A stretch of 36,954 nt of DNA from Elusimicrobiota bacterium (GTDB lineage: Bacteria; Elusimicrobiota; Elusimicrobia; Elusimicrobiales; UBA9959). This document shows, piece after piece, positions 14,046 through 21,824 of the stretch. The position numbers were made by a program, and so were the translations under genes. Positions within the stretch are counted from its first letter, which is position 1, and each line of letters opens with the position of its first letter. The stretch covers positions 1-36,954 of the forward strand of contig DMES01000039.1 in NCBI GenBank assembly GCA_003450815.1, read 5' to 3'. A model generated the notes under the pieces. The model was given only the letters and a program-made list of their open reading frames with translations. It was not told the DNA's origin and did not search any database.

Positions 14046-14075
14046 ATTATAATTCATATATAATATAGATATCAA
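14046..14075 (-). promoter_or_regulatory. Promoter of the S41-like gene
   Basis: TTGATA (14075-14070) and TATAAT (14051-14046) with an 18-base spacer. The start would be near 14038, giving a leader of about 29 bases with the AGGTGG ribosome-binding site before the GTG. Confidence 0.6.
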
Positions 14076-14140
14076 TAGCAGACTCTACTCCCCAAAAAAA
14101 CGGGGATTTCCCTCTATAATGAGCTTCTGTTCTTAAACAT

Positions 14141-15454
14141 TCAGGTAAAAAGCAGACCGCTTGGACAGGAGTCGGCCCCCGGCATAAGACACATGCCGGC
14201 GTTGGTATCTTCACAACCTAGTATCGCTCCATCCGAACCAAAAATATACTTCAGGCCATTATTTCCGCGTATGATGGTATTGCCGTCCTCATCCAACATT
14301 ACATCCAAATCGGGGTCAGAATCGGGATCGTACATGTATTTGTCGTCTTCATCCCACACTGTGTCCGCGTAGGGATCGAAATCGGGATCATCAACATATT
14401 CGTCATCGCTGGTCTGATCAGCCCCAATCGGTGCTTCCGGAGCTCCACCACCGCTAAACCCGCTGAACATCGGGTTTATCACTCCGTTTGACATCTCCTG
14501 GACCGCTTTTTTGGCCTGATAATCCTTATCTTCCTTAAGCGCCTCTTTGGTGGCTTCTTTGTCCACATCAGGCTTGCCCACTTTGGAAATGCCAAGGGTT
14601 TTGGCCTCGGTGGCATTTATGTCCTGATCGCGCAGAAACCTGGGGATTGAACTCGGGTTGACCTTGTCAAGTTTAGAGCGCATTTTGTCATCGTATTGCA
14701 GAGCAAGCTCCTCCTCCGGCGCGGCCGTAAAACTTTTGGCTATCCAGGCGCTGGCAGCGTCCTGGGACGTAAGTCTGGCTCCGTAAATTGAACTTTTAAA
14801 AGCGCTTTTGAGCGATTCCATAACCGATTTGCCGGGGCCTTTTTTCGGGGCCTGACCGCTGAATGTTTTCTCGGATGAAGCCACAGCAACCCCTACGGAC
14901 GGCTTTTCCACTCCGCTTTCTTCGTTAAAGGCGGTGGATTTTGAGGTTTGGCCGCCTTTCATTCCGGCCAGGACCGATTCTCTGGCACGCAGCTTTGACT
15001 GCAAAGCGCTGGACAGAACTCCCCCCCCGCTGTAAGCGGCAGCGCCGGCCTCCTGAATTACCGATTCTTCTCCGCCATACGCAGTTCCGCCGTGTGCGCC
15101 GCCGCTGGCCCCAGCGGCTCCTGCCCGGGCCAAAACAGCTTCAAGACCGGCTTTTTCCGCCTTTTTGCCCGGAACCGATGACAGTTCCTCATCAGAAGCA
15201 AAAAAATTCTCTTCCTTAGCCACAGATGATGGGGCGCCGTAGCCCGCGCTATTGGCTGAAAGCTGTGTATAGGAATCTCCGCCTGCCAGTTTATGCGCCG
15301 CGCCCTTCATGACATACCAGGCGTAAAAACCTCCGGCCGCTAGAAACAGAAAAAGAAAAACGAAGGGCAGCCACAAGCGACTTTTTTCTTCGGCGGACGA
15401 ACCGCCGAAAATAGAAAACAAACCCCGTTTTTCGTCTTTATCTTCGGAAACCAT
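14141..15454 (-). CDS. Single-span membrane protein with acidic Asp-rich C-terminus, unknown function
   Basis: A 437-residue protein. The ATG at 15454 is set by GGAGG six bases upstream; the frame's extension to 15562 runs through a repeated intergenic word and is rejected. A charged, probably cytoplasmic N-terminus (MVSEDKDEKR) precedes one transmembrane segment at about 28-48. The rest is probably exported and rich in Ala, Gly and Ser. Residues about 330-410 are strongly acidic, with runs such as DDPDFDPYAD and DPDSDPDLD, which could bind divalent cations. The last 30 residues carry three cysteines (GCEDTNAGMCLMPGADSC). No family recognised. A promoter and a possible attenuator lie in its leader of about 180 bases. 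Confidence 0.75.
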   Translation of the reverse strand: MVSEDKDEKRGLFSIFGGSSAEEKSRLWLPFVFLFLFLAAGGFYAWYVMKGAAHKLAGGDSYTQLSANSAGYGAPSSVAKEENFFASDEELSSVPGKKAEKAGLEAVLARAGAAGASGGAHGGTAYGGEESVIQEAGAAAYSGGGVLSSALQSKLRARESVLAGMKGGQTSKSTAFNEESGVEKPSVGVAVASSEKTFSGQAPKKGPGKSVMESLKSAFKSSIYGARLTSQDAASAWIAKSFTAAPEEELALQYDDKMRSKLDKVNPSSIPRFLRDQDINATEAKTLGISKVGKPDVDKEATKEALKEDKDYQAKKAVQEMSNGVINPMFSGFSGGGAPEAPIGADQTSDDEYVDDPDFDPYADTVWDEDDKYMYDPDSDPDLDVMLDEDGNTIIRGNNGLKYIFGSDGAILGCEDTNAGMCLMPGADSCPSGLLFT

Positions 15455-15502
15455 AAGGCCTCCAAAAGGGTAGAAAGAAGCGGGCACGGAAAAAAAGGAA
15501 CT

Positions 15503-15540
15503 CCACACCCTATACCCTAGCCCCTCCACCCTATACCCTG
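15503..15540. repeat. Direct repeat of CCACCCTATACCCT type
   Basis: Two copies of CACCCTATACCCT separated by a few bases, in the leader of the single-span membrane protein gene. One of the short-word intergenic arrays of this window. Confidence 0.65.
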
Positions 15541-15560
15541 ATTTTAACCGGCAATCACTC

Positions 15561-15590
15561 AAAAAAAAAGAACTTAGGTCTGGAGACTAA
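15561..15590 (-). terminator. Possible attenuator in the leader of the single-span protein gene
   Basis: In minus-strand RNA a short stem, UUAGUCU with AGA(C)CUAA (15590-15574), is followed by nine Us (15569-15561). It lies about 45 bases after the predicted start and 107 bases before the gene. The stem is short and has a bulge, so this is tentative. Confidence 0.4.
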
Positions 15591-15639
15591 TATTTTCTAC
15601 TATCCCCAAGGCCCATCATATTTCGGATTCTTATGCTAT

Positions 15640-15668
15640 GTTATAGCAGACAAATCCAGCTTTTTCAA
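15640..15668 (-). promoter_or_regulatory. Promoter upstream of the single-span membrane protein gene
   Basis: TTGAAA (15668-15663) and TATAAC (15645-15640) separated by 17 bases; predicted start near 15633. Confidence 0.55.
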
Positions 15669-15683
15669 GGCCCAATTAAATAT

Positions 15684-15715
15684 GGTAAAAATTTTTGCGG
15701 TAAAAAATTTTTAGA
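15684..15715. repeat. AT-rich dyad element, copy 2, over a stop codon
   Basis: GGTAAAAATTTTTGC plus a second AAAAAATTTTT block, closely matching 12381-12410. The TAA stop of the transglutaminase-like gene (15713-15711) is inside its right end. Confidence 0.6.
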
Positions 15716-16403
15716 ATAGTTTACGCGGCAAAACCATGCTAGCGTAAGGGCGCGCGCTGCGGCGGCAGAGCGACATTTTAGCACCGCCAAGTATTTCAGC
15801 CTCAAAAAGCAGCGAATCAGCCTTGCGAAGATTTTTTTCCGGGTATCCGCCCAGCACCTTATAGTGCTTTATGGCGTCCAGCTTCCTATTCACAAAAAAC
15901 ACATTTTTTCCGGAGTAAAGCCATTCAGGCTTTAATTTGGATGCCTCAAGCGGAACAGAAAATTCGCGCAGCGTTTTTTCACCCCGGTTGTTGTAGTAAA
16001 ACTCAAAATAGCTTTTTGCCAGTTCGGCGCTTGAAGCATAAACCGGCTCCCTGTAGCGCAGGCCGCAAAAATGCGACTGGGCCACCGCGCCCCACCTGCC
16101 GTTTTCCAGAAACGGCGCTATAACATGGTCGTCATCCCTGCCGTTTGCCCTCAGGTCAAGCAGCAAAGCGGGCCGGCCATGGAAAAGAAAAGCCGCGGCG
16201 GCGAACATTGCCCCTTCCACGCAATGAGCTTTTCCATGTCTTAAAACCCCAAGCGGCGAAAAGCAGGTATCCGTCTTTTCGTCGTTATAGGCGATTTCAT
16301 AGTCAAGGAAATTCTGAACCTTGCGCGGCGTGTCCAAACGCCGCAATATAGCGAGCTGTTCTTTTGAAAATTTTGAAAACCCGCCGGACATCTTAAATCC
16401 CAT
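15711..16403 (-). CDS. Transglutaminase-like cysteine peptidase superfamily protein
   Basis: A 230-residue protein, no signal peptide seen. The pattern GKAHCVEGAMFAAAAF (Cys61) followed by GRDDDHVIAPF (His93) is the Cys-His arrangement of the transglutaminase/papain-like fold (Cys at the head of a helix, His on the following strand). The third acidic or Asn residue is not certain. The C-terminal half (KLDAIKHYKVLGGYPEKNLRK) is basic. The start is ambiguous: ATG 16403 fits a leaderless or short-leader transcript, and ATG 16391 also works. The substrate is unknown; enzymes of this fold in bacteria cut or crosslink peptides. It is divergent to the receiver/PEP-synthase-like gene across a 67-base gap. 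Confidence 0.7.
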   Translation of the reverse strand: MGFKMSGGFSKFSKEQLAILRRLDTPRKVQNFLDYEIAYNDEKTDTCFSPLGVLRHGKAHCVEGAMFAAAAFLFHGRPALLLDLRANGRDDDHVIAPFLENGRWGAVAQSHFCGLRYREPVYASSAELAKSYFEFYYNNRGEKTLREFSVPLEASKLKPEWLYSGKNVFFVNRKLDAIKHYKVLGGYPEKNLRKADSLLFEAEILGGAKMSLCRRSARPYASMVLPRKLF

Positions 16404-16470
16404 AATTACTTTTAGCAAATGACAACGAAATCAGGCAAGGCTTTAATACTATTTAGTAAAATAACACCTT

Positions 16471-19434
16471 ATGGAAACTAAGCGCAGCCAACCCATTGCG
16501 GAATATCAGGCTGAATTCGGCGGCTTTGAAAAACTGATGCCGCACAGGATACGCAGAGTTCTTTTAGCGGCCTCGCTTTACGATTCCTTTCTGCTCGCCG
16601 ATGACGAACGGCTCAACGAAGCCCTGTTCGGGGATATGTTGGACTCCTCGGCGCACAGCGCCCCAAAAATAACCCGCGTGCCGACAGCCGAACAGGCTCT
16701 TGAACGGCTTAAAAAAAGCGACTATGACCTGGTTATCGCCATGATCCAGGTGGGAGAAACCGACATGACCGGTTTCCTCACCAGCATAAAGGCCTCAAAA
16801 CCGGAAATGCCGGTGGTACTGCTGTCTTTCAATATCTCCGACGCGAAAAACATTCCGGAGGAGGCCCAGGCGCTAGCCGATGGGGTTTTCCTCTGGCAGG
16901 GCGACACCCGCATGTTTTCGGCCATAATAAACCTGATCGAGGATGAGCGCAATTTTGAGCACGACGCCAAGGTTGGCGTGCAGGCGGTCCTGCTGGTGGA
17001 GGACAATATTAAATTTTACTCTTCCTACCTCCCTATAATTTATTCCGAACTGCTGAAACAAACCCAGATAGTTATGGCCGAAGAGCTCAACCCCGCCAAG
17101 AAAGCCCTGCGCCTTAAGGCCCGTCCGAAAATTTTATTCGCCAGGAACTACGACAAGGCCTGGGAAATTTATTCCAAATACAAGGCGAACCTGCTTGGCG
17201 TTATCAGCGACATAGAATACCCCGTAGGGAAAACCTGTGTAGAAGACGCGGGGCTGCGCCTTACAAAAATAATAAAAGAAGAAAATCCGGATATGCCTGT
17301 CCTTTTGCAGTCCTCAAACACCCGGTTCGCGGCGCGCGCCGGCGAGATGGGCGCCACTTTCATGCGGAAATCCGCCCCCGACCTCTCGCGCCAGCTCAGG
17401 GGCTTCATGCTGCGCTATTTCGGCTTCGGAGATTTTATTTTCTCCGACAAGAACGGCTTTGAGTTCGCCAGAGCCTCCGACCTGCACACCATGACGAAGC
17501 TTTTAAAAACTGCGCCGGCGGAATCGGTGCTTTACCACGCGAGCCGCAACCATTTTTCAAAGTGGCTGTTCGCGCGCACGGAATTTGAAATAGCCTACAA
17601 CATATTCCCCAAGAAAATCTCCGAGTTCAGGGATGGCGAAGCCCTGCGCAAATACCTGATAGAAACTCTGCACCAGTTCATCTATAAAACCCAGCTGGGC
17701 ACCGTGCTTAAGTTCGACAGGAAGCTTTTCAACGATGAAACGCCGTTCGCCAAAATAGGCTCCGGCTCCATAGGCGGCAAAGCGCGGGGGCTGGCATTCG
17801 TGGATTTCCTCCTTTCAAAAAGCGACCTGCAGGATAAATTTCAGGGCGTGCGGATCACGGTGCCGAACACCATAGTCATAGCCACCGATGTTTTTGATTT
17901 CTTTATAGAGCAGAACAACCTGGACTCGCTTATAAGCGAAAATTATTCAAACGCGCGCATAGCCGAGCTTTTTGAGCGCGCGCCGCTTCCCGATTACGTG
18001 CGCGATGACTTGCGCGCGGTTTTGGAAAAGATCAAAGAGCCTCTTGCCGTACGGTCGTCTTCGCTTTTAGAGGATTCTAAAACCCAGCCCTTCGCGGGGG
18101 TTTACAAAACCTACTTCCTTCCGAACGATTCCCACGACGACGGCCTGCGCCTGACGGAGCTTGAGAAAGCCGTGAAATTCGTTTACGCCTCGGCTTTTTC
18201 AAGGGAAGCTCAGGCCTACCGCAAATTCACCCCGCACATGGCGGATGAAGAAAAAATGGCAGTGGTGATACAAAAAGTGGTGGGGCTGCCGCATGCGCTT
18301 GGAAAAAGATTTTACCCCGATTTCGCCGGGGTAATGCAGTCCTACAACTATTATCCGGTGCCGCCGCTGGAACCCGAGAACCCCATAGTGCACATAGCGC
18401 TCGGACTTGGAAAGACCATTGTGGACGGCTATACTTCTCTTCGCTTCTCGCCCGAACACCCTAGAAATCTGCACCAGTTTTCCACCCTGAAGGATATCCT
18501 GCGCAACTCGCAGAAAAAATTCGTGGTCCTTGAGCTTGGCGGCGGAAAAGATACCGCGCTGCATTACGATGAAGAATCCTCACTGGCGGTTATTGACGCG
18601 GAGCTGGCGGATTCGGACGGGACGCTTGAAGCAGTGGGCTCCACCTATTCCCCAGAAAACGACCTGATTTACGACGACGTAGCCCGACCGGGCGCGCGGG
18701 TGATAACTTTCGCCCCCATCCTTAAAAACGAACTCATTCCGCTTTCCGGCATCCTGAGCGATCTTTCGGAAGCCGGCAAGCAGGCCATGGGCGCCAATAT
18801 TGAAATGGAATTCGCCTGCGTGCTTGACAAAGAAAATAAGACCGCAGAATTCAACATTTTACAGATGCGACCGATGGTATCGCGCAGCTTTCTGAAAAAA
18901 GTGCATTTGGAAGAACTTAAAAAAGAAAACCTGATATGCTCAAGCGCCATGACGCTGGGCAACGGCTACATTAAAGACGTGTTTGACCTGATATATGTTA
19001 AACCGGAAAGTTTTAACTCTTTAAAAACACGCGAGATAGCCGAACAGATAGGAGAGCTGAATTCGCGTCTGAAACTGGAAAACCGCCACTATCTTCTTAT
19101 AGGACCCGGTCGCTGGGGCTCAAGCGACCCGTCGCTGGGTATACCGGTAAAGTGGGACCACATTTCCAATTCAAAAGTGATAGTTGAGGCCGACTATGAG
19201 GGGTTTTCCGTGGACCCGTCCTACGGCACGCATTTTTTCCATAATGTAACTTCGCTCGGCATAGGCTACTTTACCATCAACTCTTACAGCAAAGAAGGCT
19301 TTATAAACTGGCCCTGGCTGAAAGGCGCGGCGGTGTCGCATGAAACGGCCTATGTAAGACACCTGCGCCTCAGTTCCCCCCTGGACATCCGCGTTGACGG
19401 CTCAGAAGGACGCGGCGCGGCGGCATTCACGTGA
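16471..19434 (+). CDS. Receiver-domain / PEP-synthase-like ATP-binding domain fusion protein
   Basis: A 987-residue protein. Residues about 25-155 resemble a receiver domain but the phosphoacceptor position is Met/Gln (VIAMIQVGE). Residues about 170-315 form a second receiver-like domain with VLLVEDN and a candidate Asp247 (VISDIEYP). From 425 to about 805 it matches the pyruvate,phosphate dikinase/PEP-synthase N-terminal nucleotide-binding domain: GSGSIGGKARGLA (430-442), PLAVRSSSLLEDS with FAGVY (524-545), and EFNILQMRPM near 793-802. The phosphohistidine swivel domain and the C-terminal PEP-binding barrel of true PEP synthase are absent. The C-terminal 170 residues (YLLIGPGRWGSSDP) are of unknown function. 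It is therefore probably a regulatory or signalling phosphotransfer protein rather than a glycolytic enzyme. No ribosome-binding site; TAAAAT lies eight bases before the ATG. Confidence 0.85.
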   Translation: METKRSQPIAEYQAEFGGFEKLMPHRIRRVLLAASLYDSFLLADDERLNEALFGDMLDSSAHSAPKITRVPTAEQALERLKKSDYDLVIAMIQVGETDMTGFLTSIKASKPEMPVVLLSFNISDAKNIPEEAQALADGVFLWQGDTRMFSAIINLIEDERNFEHDAKVGVQAVLLVEDNIKFYSSYLPIIYSELLKQTQIVMAEELNPAKKALRLKARPKILFARNYDKAWEIYSKYKANLLGVISDIEYPVGKTCVEDAGLRLTKIIKEENPDMPVLLQSSNTRFAARAGEMGATFMRKSAPDLSRQLRGFMLRYFGFGDFIFSDKNGFEFARASDLHTMTKLLKTAPAESVLYHASRNHFSKWLFARTEFEIAYNIFPKKISEFRDGEALRKYLIETLHQFIYKTQLGTVLKFDRKLFNDETPFAKIGSGSIGGKARGLAFVDFLLSKSDLQDKFQGVRITVPNTIVIATDVFDFFIEQNNLDSLISENYSNARIAELFERAPLPDYVRDDLRAVLEKIKEPLAVRSSSLLEDSKTQPFAGVYKTYFLPNDSHDDGLRLTELEKAVKFVYASAFSREAQAYRKFTPHMADEEKMAVVIQKVVGLPHALGKRFYPDFAGVMQSYNYYPVPPLEPENPIVHIALGLGKTIVDGYTSLRFSPEHPRNLHQFSTLKDILRNSQKKFVVLELGGGKDTALHYDEESSLAVIDAELADSDGTLEAVGSTYSPENDLIYDDVARPGARVITFAPILKNELIPLSGILSDLSEAGKQAMGANIEMEFACVLDKENKTAEFNILQMRPMVSRSFLKKVHLEELKKENLICSSAMTLGNGYIKDVFDLIYVKPESFNSLKTREIAEQIGELNSRLKLENRHYLLIGPGRWGSSDPSLGIPVKWDHISNSKVIVEADYEGFSVDPSYGTHFFHNVTSLGIGYFTINSYSKEGFINWPWLKGAAVSHETAYVRHLRLSSPLDIRVDGSEGRGAAAFT

Positions 19435-19457
19435 GAGTTGAGCCTACGGCTCAACTC
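19435..19457. repeat. Hairpin family 2 (TTGAGCC-TAC-GGCTCAA), copy 1
   Basis: GAGTTGAGCC and GGCTCAACTC pair perfectly around TAC, starting on the base after the TGA stop of the 987-residue protein. Its core matches the hairpin at 25996-26020. Confidence 0.8.
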
Positions 19458-19458
19458 C

Positions 19459-19488
19459 GTCACAAGTCACAGGTCTCAAGTCACAAGT
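19459..19488. repeat. GTCACAAG word array, copy 1
   Basis: GTCACAAG, GTCACAGG, CTCAAG and GTCACAAG follow one another directly after hairpin family 2. The same words, in both orientations, accompany the second copy of this hairpin at 25931-25995. Confidence 0.75.
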
Positions 19489-19499
19489 AAAAATTTTTA
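19489..19499. repeat. AT-rich element, copy 3, abutting a stop codon
   Basis: A short AAAAATTTTTAA block. The TAA of the trypsin-like gene (19499-19497) is its last triplet. It resembles the longer elements at 12381 and 15684. Confidence 0.45.
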
Positions 19500-20435
19500 A
19501 TAAAAAGAGAATGTTTCCAGCAGGGAGAGGGCTCTCCCGCCTACGGAGAGCGGCGCAGACTCCAACCCGGTTAGGCGGGCAACCGGCCATTGGGCCGAAG
19601 ATATTTTAGAGACTTCTTCCCCGGAGCAGCCATCCTGGGGGCATACTCTGGAAAGAGCGCAGCCGTTCTTAAAAACGTAGTCAGCTTCGCCGCGCACCAG
19701 CACGCCTTCCAGCAGTTTGGTTTCGGCATTGAAAACAGGGCTGCCGGAGCTGCCTGCATAAGCGTCCAGGTCGGTGATAAAATAGCCGGTCTTTGAAGCG
19801 TCCCTCACCGAGGCCCCTCCGGCTATTTTGAGCGGCAGGCCGGAAGGATAGCCCATGACGAAAACCTTCGCGCCTTTTTCGAGCTTACCTGACAGATTGG
19901 CCTTAACGGGTACGCGTCCGGCGGCGGGCCTGTCCAGTTGTATTAAGGCCCAGTCGGCCCCGTCATAATGCTGCGAGGCTATAATTCGCGCGCAGCTGTA
20001 AACATCCGAGGCCGGAATTGAGGCGGGGACATTGCCTTTCTCCCTTACAGCAAACCCGAACACGAACTTCACGGCTTCGCAGTCCGCCATTGAGGCAGCG
20101 CAGTGGGCCGCGGTAAGCACGGTATCAGGCCCCACCAGCGCCCCGGAGCAAACCGGGCCCACTCTCTGGTCGTAGAACGGCTCCTCGGGACAGACCAGAT
20201 AGGCCTGGGCGTAGGATTCGGTGAAAAGTTTTGCAGTCCTGCCGTCGGGGGAAAAGGTAACGTATGATTCGGGGAAAAGCGCTACCGAGGCTTCCGCCAG
20301 TTTATGTATTTCCGGAGCTGTTTCCTGGTAAAGGTCCAGCCTGTCATCCACACCGTAGATGCCCCTTTCCTCCAAAGCGGTCAAGGGCGGGCATAGAAGC
20401 AAAACAGAAAACAACGTCAGAAGCGGTATTCGCAT
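19497..20435 (-). CDS. Exported trypsin-like (S1-type) serine protease
   Basis: A 312-residue protein with a signal peptide (MRIPLLTLFSVLLLCPPLTA). The catalytic triad is intact: His111 in VLTAAHC, Asp161 in DWALIQLD, and Ser230 in DAYAGSSGSPVF. Two likely disulphide pairs are suggested by cysteines near the N-terminal segment (VCPEEP, PVCSG) and the C-terminal segment (NGCALSRVCPQDGC). There is no PDZ domain, so it is unlike DegP; it is closer to V8/glutamyl-type or trypsin-type secreted endopeptidases. AGG lies about seven bases before the ATG. It follows the clostripain-like gene by 21 bases and is probably co-transcribed with it. Confidence 0.9.
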   Translation of the reverse strand: MRIPLLTLFSVLLLCPPLTALEERGIYGVDDRLDLYQETAPEIHKLAEASVALFPESYVTFSPDGRTAKLFTESYAQAYLVCPEEPFYDQRVGPVCSGALVGPDTVLTAAHCAASMADCEAVKFVFGFAVREKGNVPASIPASDVYSCARIIASQHYDGADWALIQLDRPAAGRVPVKANLSGKLEKGAKVFVMGYPSGLPLKIAGGASVRDASKTGYFITDLDAYAGSSGSPVFNAETKLLEGVLVRGEADYVFKNGCALSRVCPQDGCSGEEVSKISSAQWPVARLTGLESAPLSVGGRALSLLETFSFY

Positions 20436-20456
20436 CTTTACCTGTATTCAACCTTT

Positions 20457-21692
20457 TTATTTCAGTTTCATAACCCACTGGGCGAACTCGTCCCAGTTGC
20501 CGTCTTTCGCCCAGGCCAGCTGGTCATACGCTGGATTGTAGCCGTAGACAGGCAGATAAACCGCAATGCCGCGCGCGTTCACCAGGTCGTCGGAGAAGGT
20601 GCAACTGTTAACGACCAGGCTCCCTTGTATAAATTCCATCAGCACCCTGCTCTTTTCCCTGACAGCCGCGTTCACGGTGCCCTCGTAAATAAGCCTTACG
20701 AAATCGTGAAGGTCCTTGTTGTCTGTGTAAACGAAGGACTGCGCGCTTTTATGGGCTTTTTTCACCAGTTCCGTTTCGCCCGCACCCATTACCGCGGCGG
20801 TCCAGTCGTTAGTAAGGGCAAGCAGGCGCGGCAGCCGCTCCGACCGCACCAGCGACAGCGTGCCGATCTCGATCCTGTTGTAATAGTCGTAAAAAGCGTC
20901 AACAGCCAAAGAGCCCAGATTTTCCGGTGAAATTGTAAAGTCGTAGATAAGCATCGAGAGTATGGTATCGTAAGGATAACCTTCTCCGGGAGAAGTCTCC
21001 TCCGAACCAAGTATATAATCGGCATACTTCCTTATCTCGTAGTCCACGCCGGCCATCTGCATCATCCCGGCATCCGAGGCGAAAATATCGAGCCTTCCTA
21101 TCTGGGAGAGCGCCTGACCCAGTTGGGGCGTGCTTATACGGTTGTAGGTTTCTTCATCAAAGGAAAGCGCGCGGCCCTTGGGCCGCCAGCCGTCGCCGTA
21201 CCAAACCACCAGCATGTAACGCTTGGCCGGGAAATTAGCCCTGGCCCACTGCCCGAACTCAGCCAGATGCCTGTAGTCGCCCATGTCAACACCAGGAAAA
21301 CTTGCCAGAACCGGGGAGGTGATTTCCATGGGCAGTTTATCCTTCTGTGCCAGGTAGCGCCTGGAGCCGGTCCAGTTGCCGTCATCGGAAGAGTAGCCCT
21401 TTATCCTGCCCAGTTCCATCACAATGTTCACCTTGTCGGTGGAACCGACGCTTTCCAGCTTATTGGCGGCCACCATCGCCATATCTTCCATACTGTTCTT
21501 GCCATTAAGGTAGACCATAACGGTCCATTCCTTCTCATCAACCCTGTCCGCCGAGGGCAGAGGCACGGACAACCCGCGCAGTTCAGACTTATCAATTCCC
21601 GTTCCGGCAGTGTCAAAATCAATCGTGGCCGCTCCGGCAGACGCCGCCAGCGCCACGCCAGCCGCCAATATCATTAATCCGCGCTTTAACAT
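20457..21692 (-). CDS. Clostripain-family (C11) protein lacking catalytic residues
   Basis: A 411-residue exported protein with signal peptide MLKRGLMILAAGVALAASAGA and AAGGAG before the ATG. The family fold is clear: EWTVMVYLNGKNSMEDMA (55-72), KVNIVMELGR (87-96), a strand ending LVVWYGDGW (161-169) and LDIFASDAGMMQMAGVDYEI (201-220). In active clostripains the segment corresponding to WYGDGW is W-x-HG-x-GW, and DAG is DAC. Here the histidine is missing (Tyr165) and the cysteine is Gly209, so proteolysis by the usual Cys-His dyad is not possible. The protein is otherwise full length with no frame damage, so it is a pseudoenzyme, perhaps a binding or chaperone partner of the adjacent serine protease (inference). 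Confidence 0.88.
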   Translation of the reverse strand: MLKRGLMILAAGVALAASAGAATIDFDTAGTGIDKSELRGLSVPLPSADRVDEKEWTVMVYLNGKNSMEDMAMVAANKLESVGSTDKVNIVMELGRIKGYSSDDGNWTGSRRYLAQKDKLPMEITSPVLASFPGVDMGDYRHLAEFGQWARANFPAKRYMLVVWYGDGWRPKGRALSFDEETYNRISTPQLGQALSQIGRLDIFASDAGMMQMAGVDYEIRKYADYILGSEETSPGEGYPYDTILSMLIYDFTISPENLGSLAVDAFYDYYNRIEIGTLSLVRSERLPRLLALTNDWTAAVMGAGETELVKKAHKSAQSFVYTDNKDLHDFVRLIYEGTVNAAVREKSRVLMEFIQGSLVVNSCTFSDDLVNARGIAVYLPVYGYNPAYDQLAWAKDGNWDEFAQWVMKLK

Positions 21693-21746
21693 AGAGCTCC
21701 TTATAACTGGTTAATTAGGGCCTATTGGACATTTTCTGCAACCCCT

Positions 21747-21775
21747 ATTATAGCGATTGATGGATATTTTTACAA
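21747..21775 (-). promoter_or_regulatory. Promoter of the clostripain-like/serine protease operon
   Basis: TTGTAA (21775-21770) and TATAAT (21752-21747) with a 17-base spacer; predicted start near 21740, giving a leader of about 48 bases. Confidence 0.6.
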
Positions 21776-21824
21776 ATCTCACCACCGGTAAAAAGGCGGG
21801 CTTTCAGAAAAACTGCGGCAACAT

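Noticed and set aside
16471..19434. True phosphoenolpyruvate synthase
   Set aside because: The phosphohistidine swivel domain and PEP-binding barrel are missing and receiver domains occupy the N-terminus.
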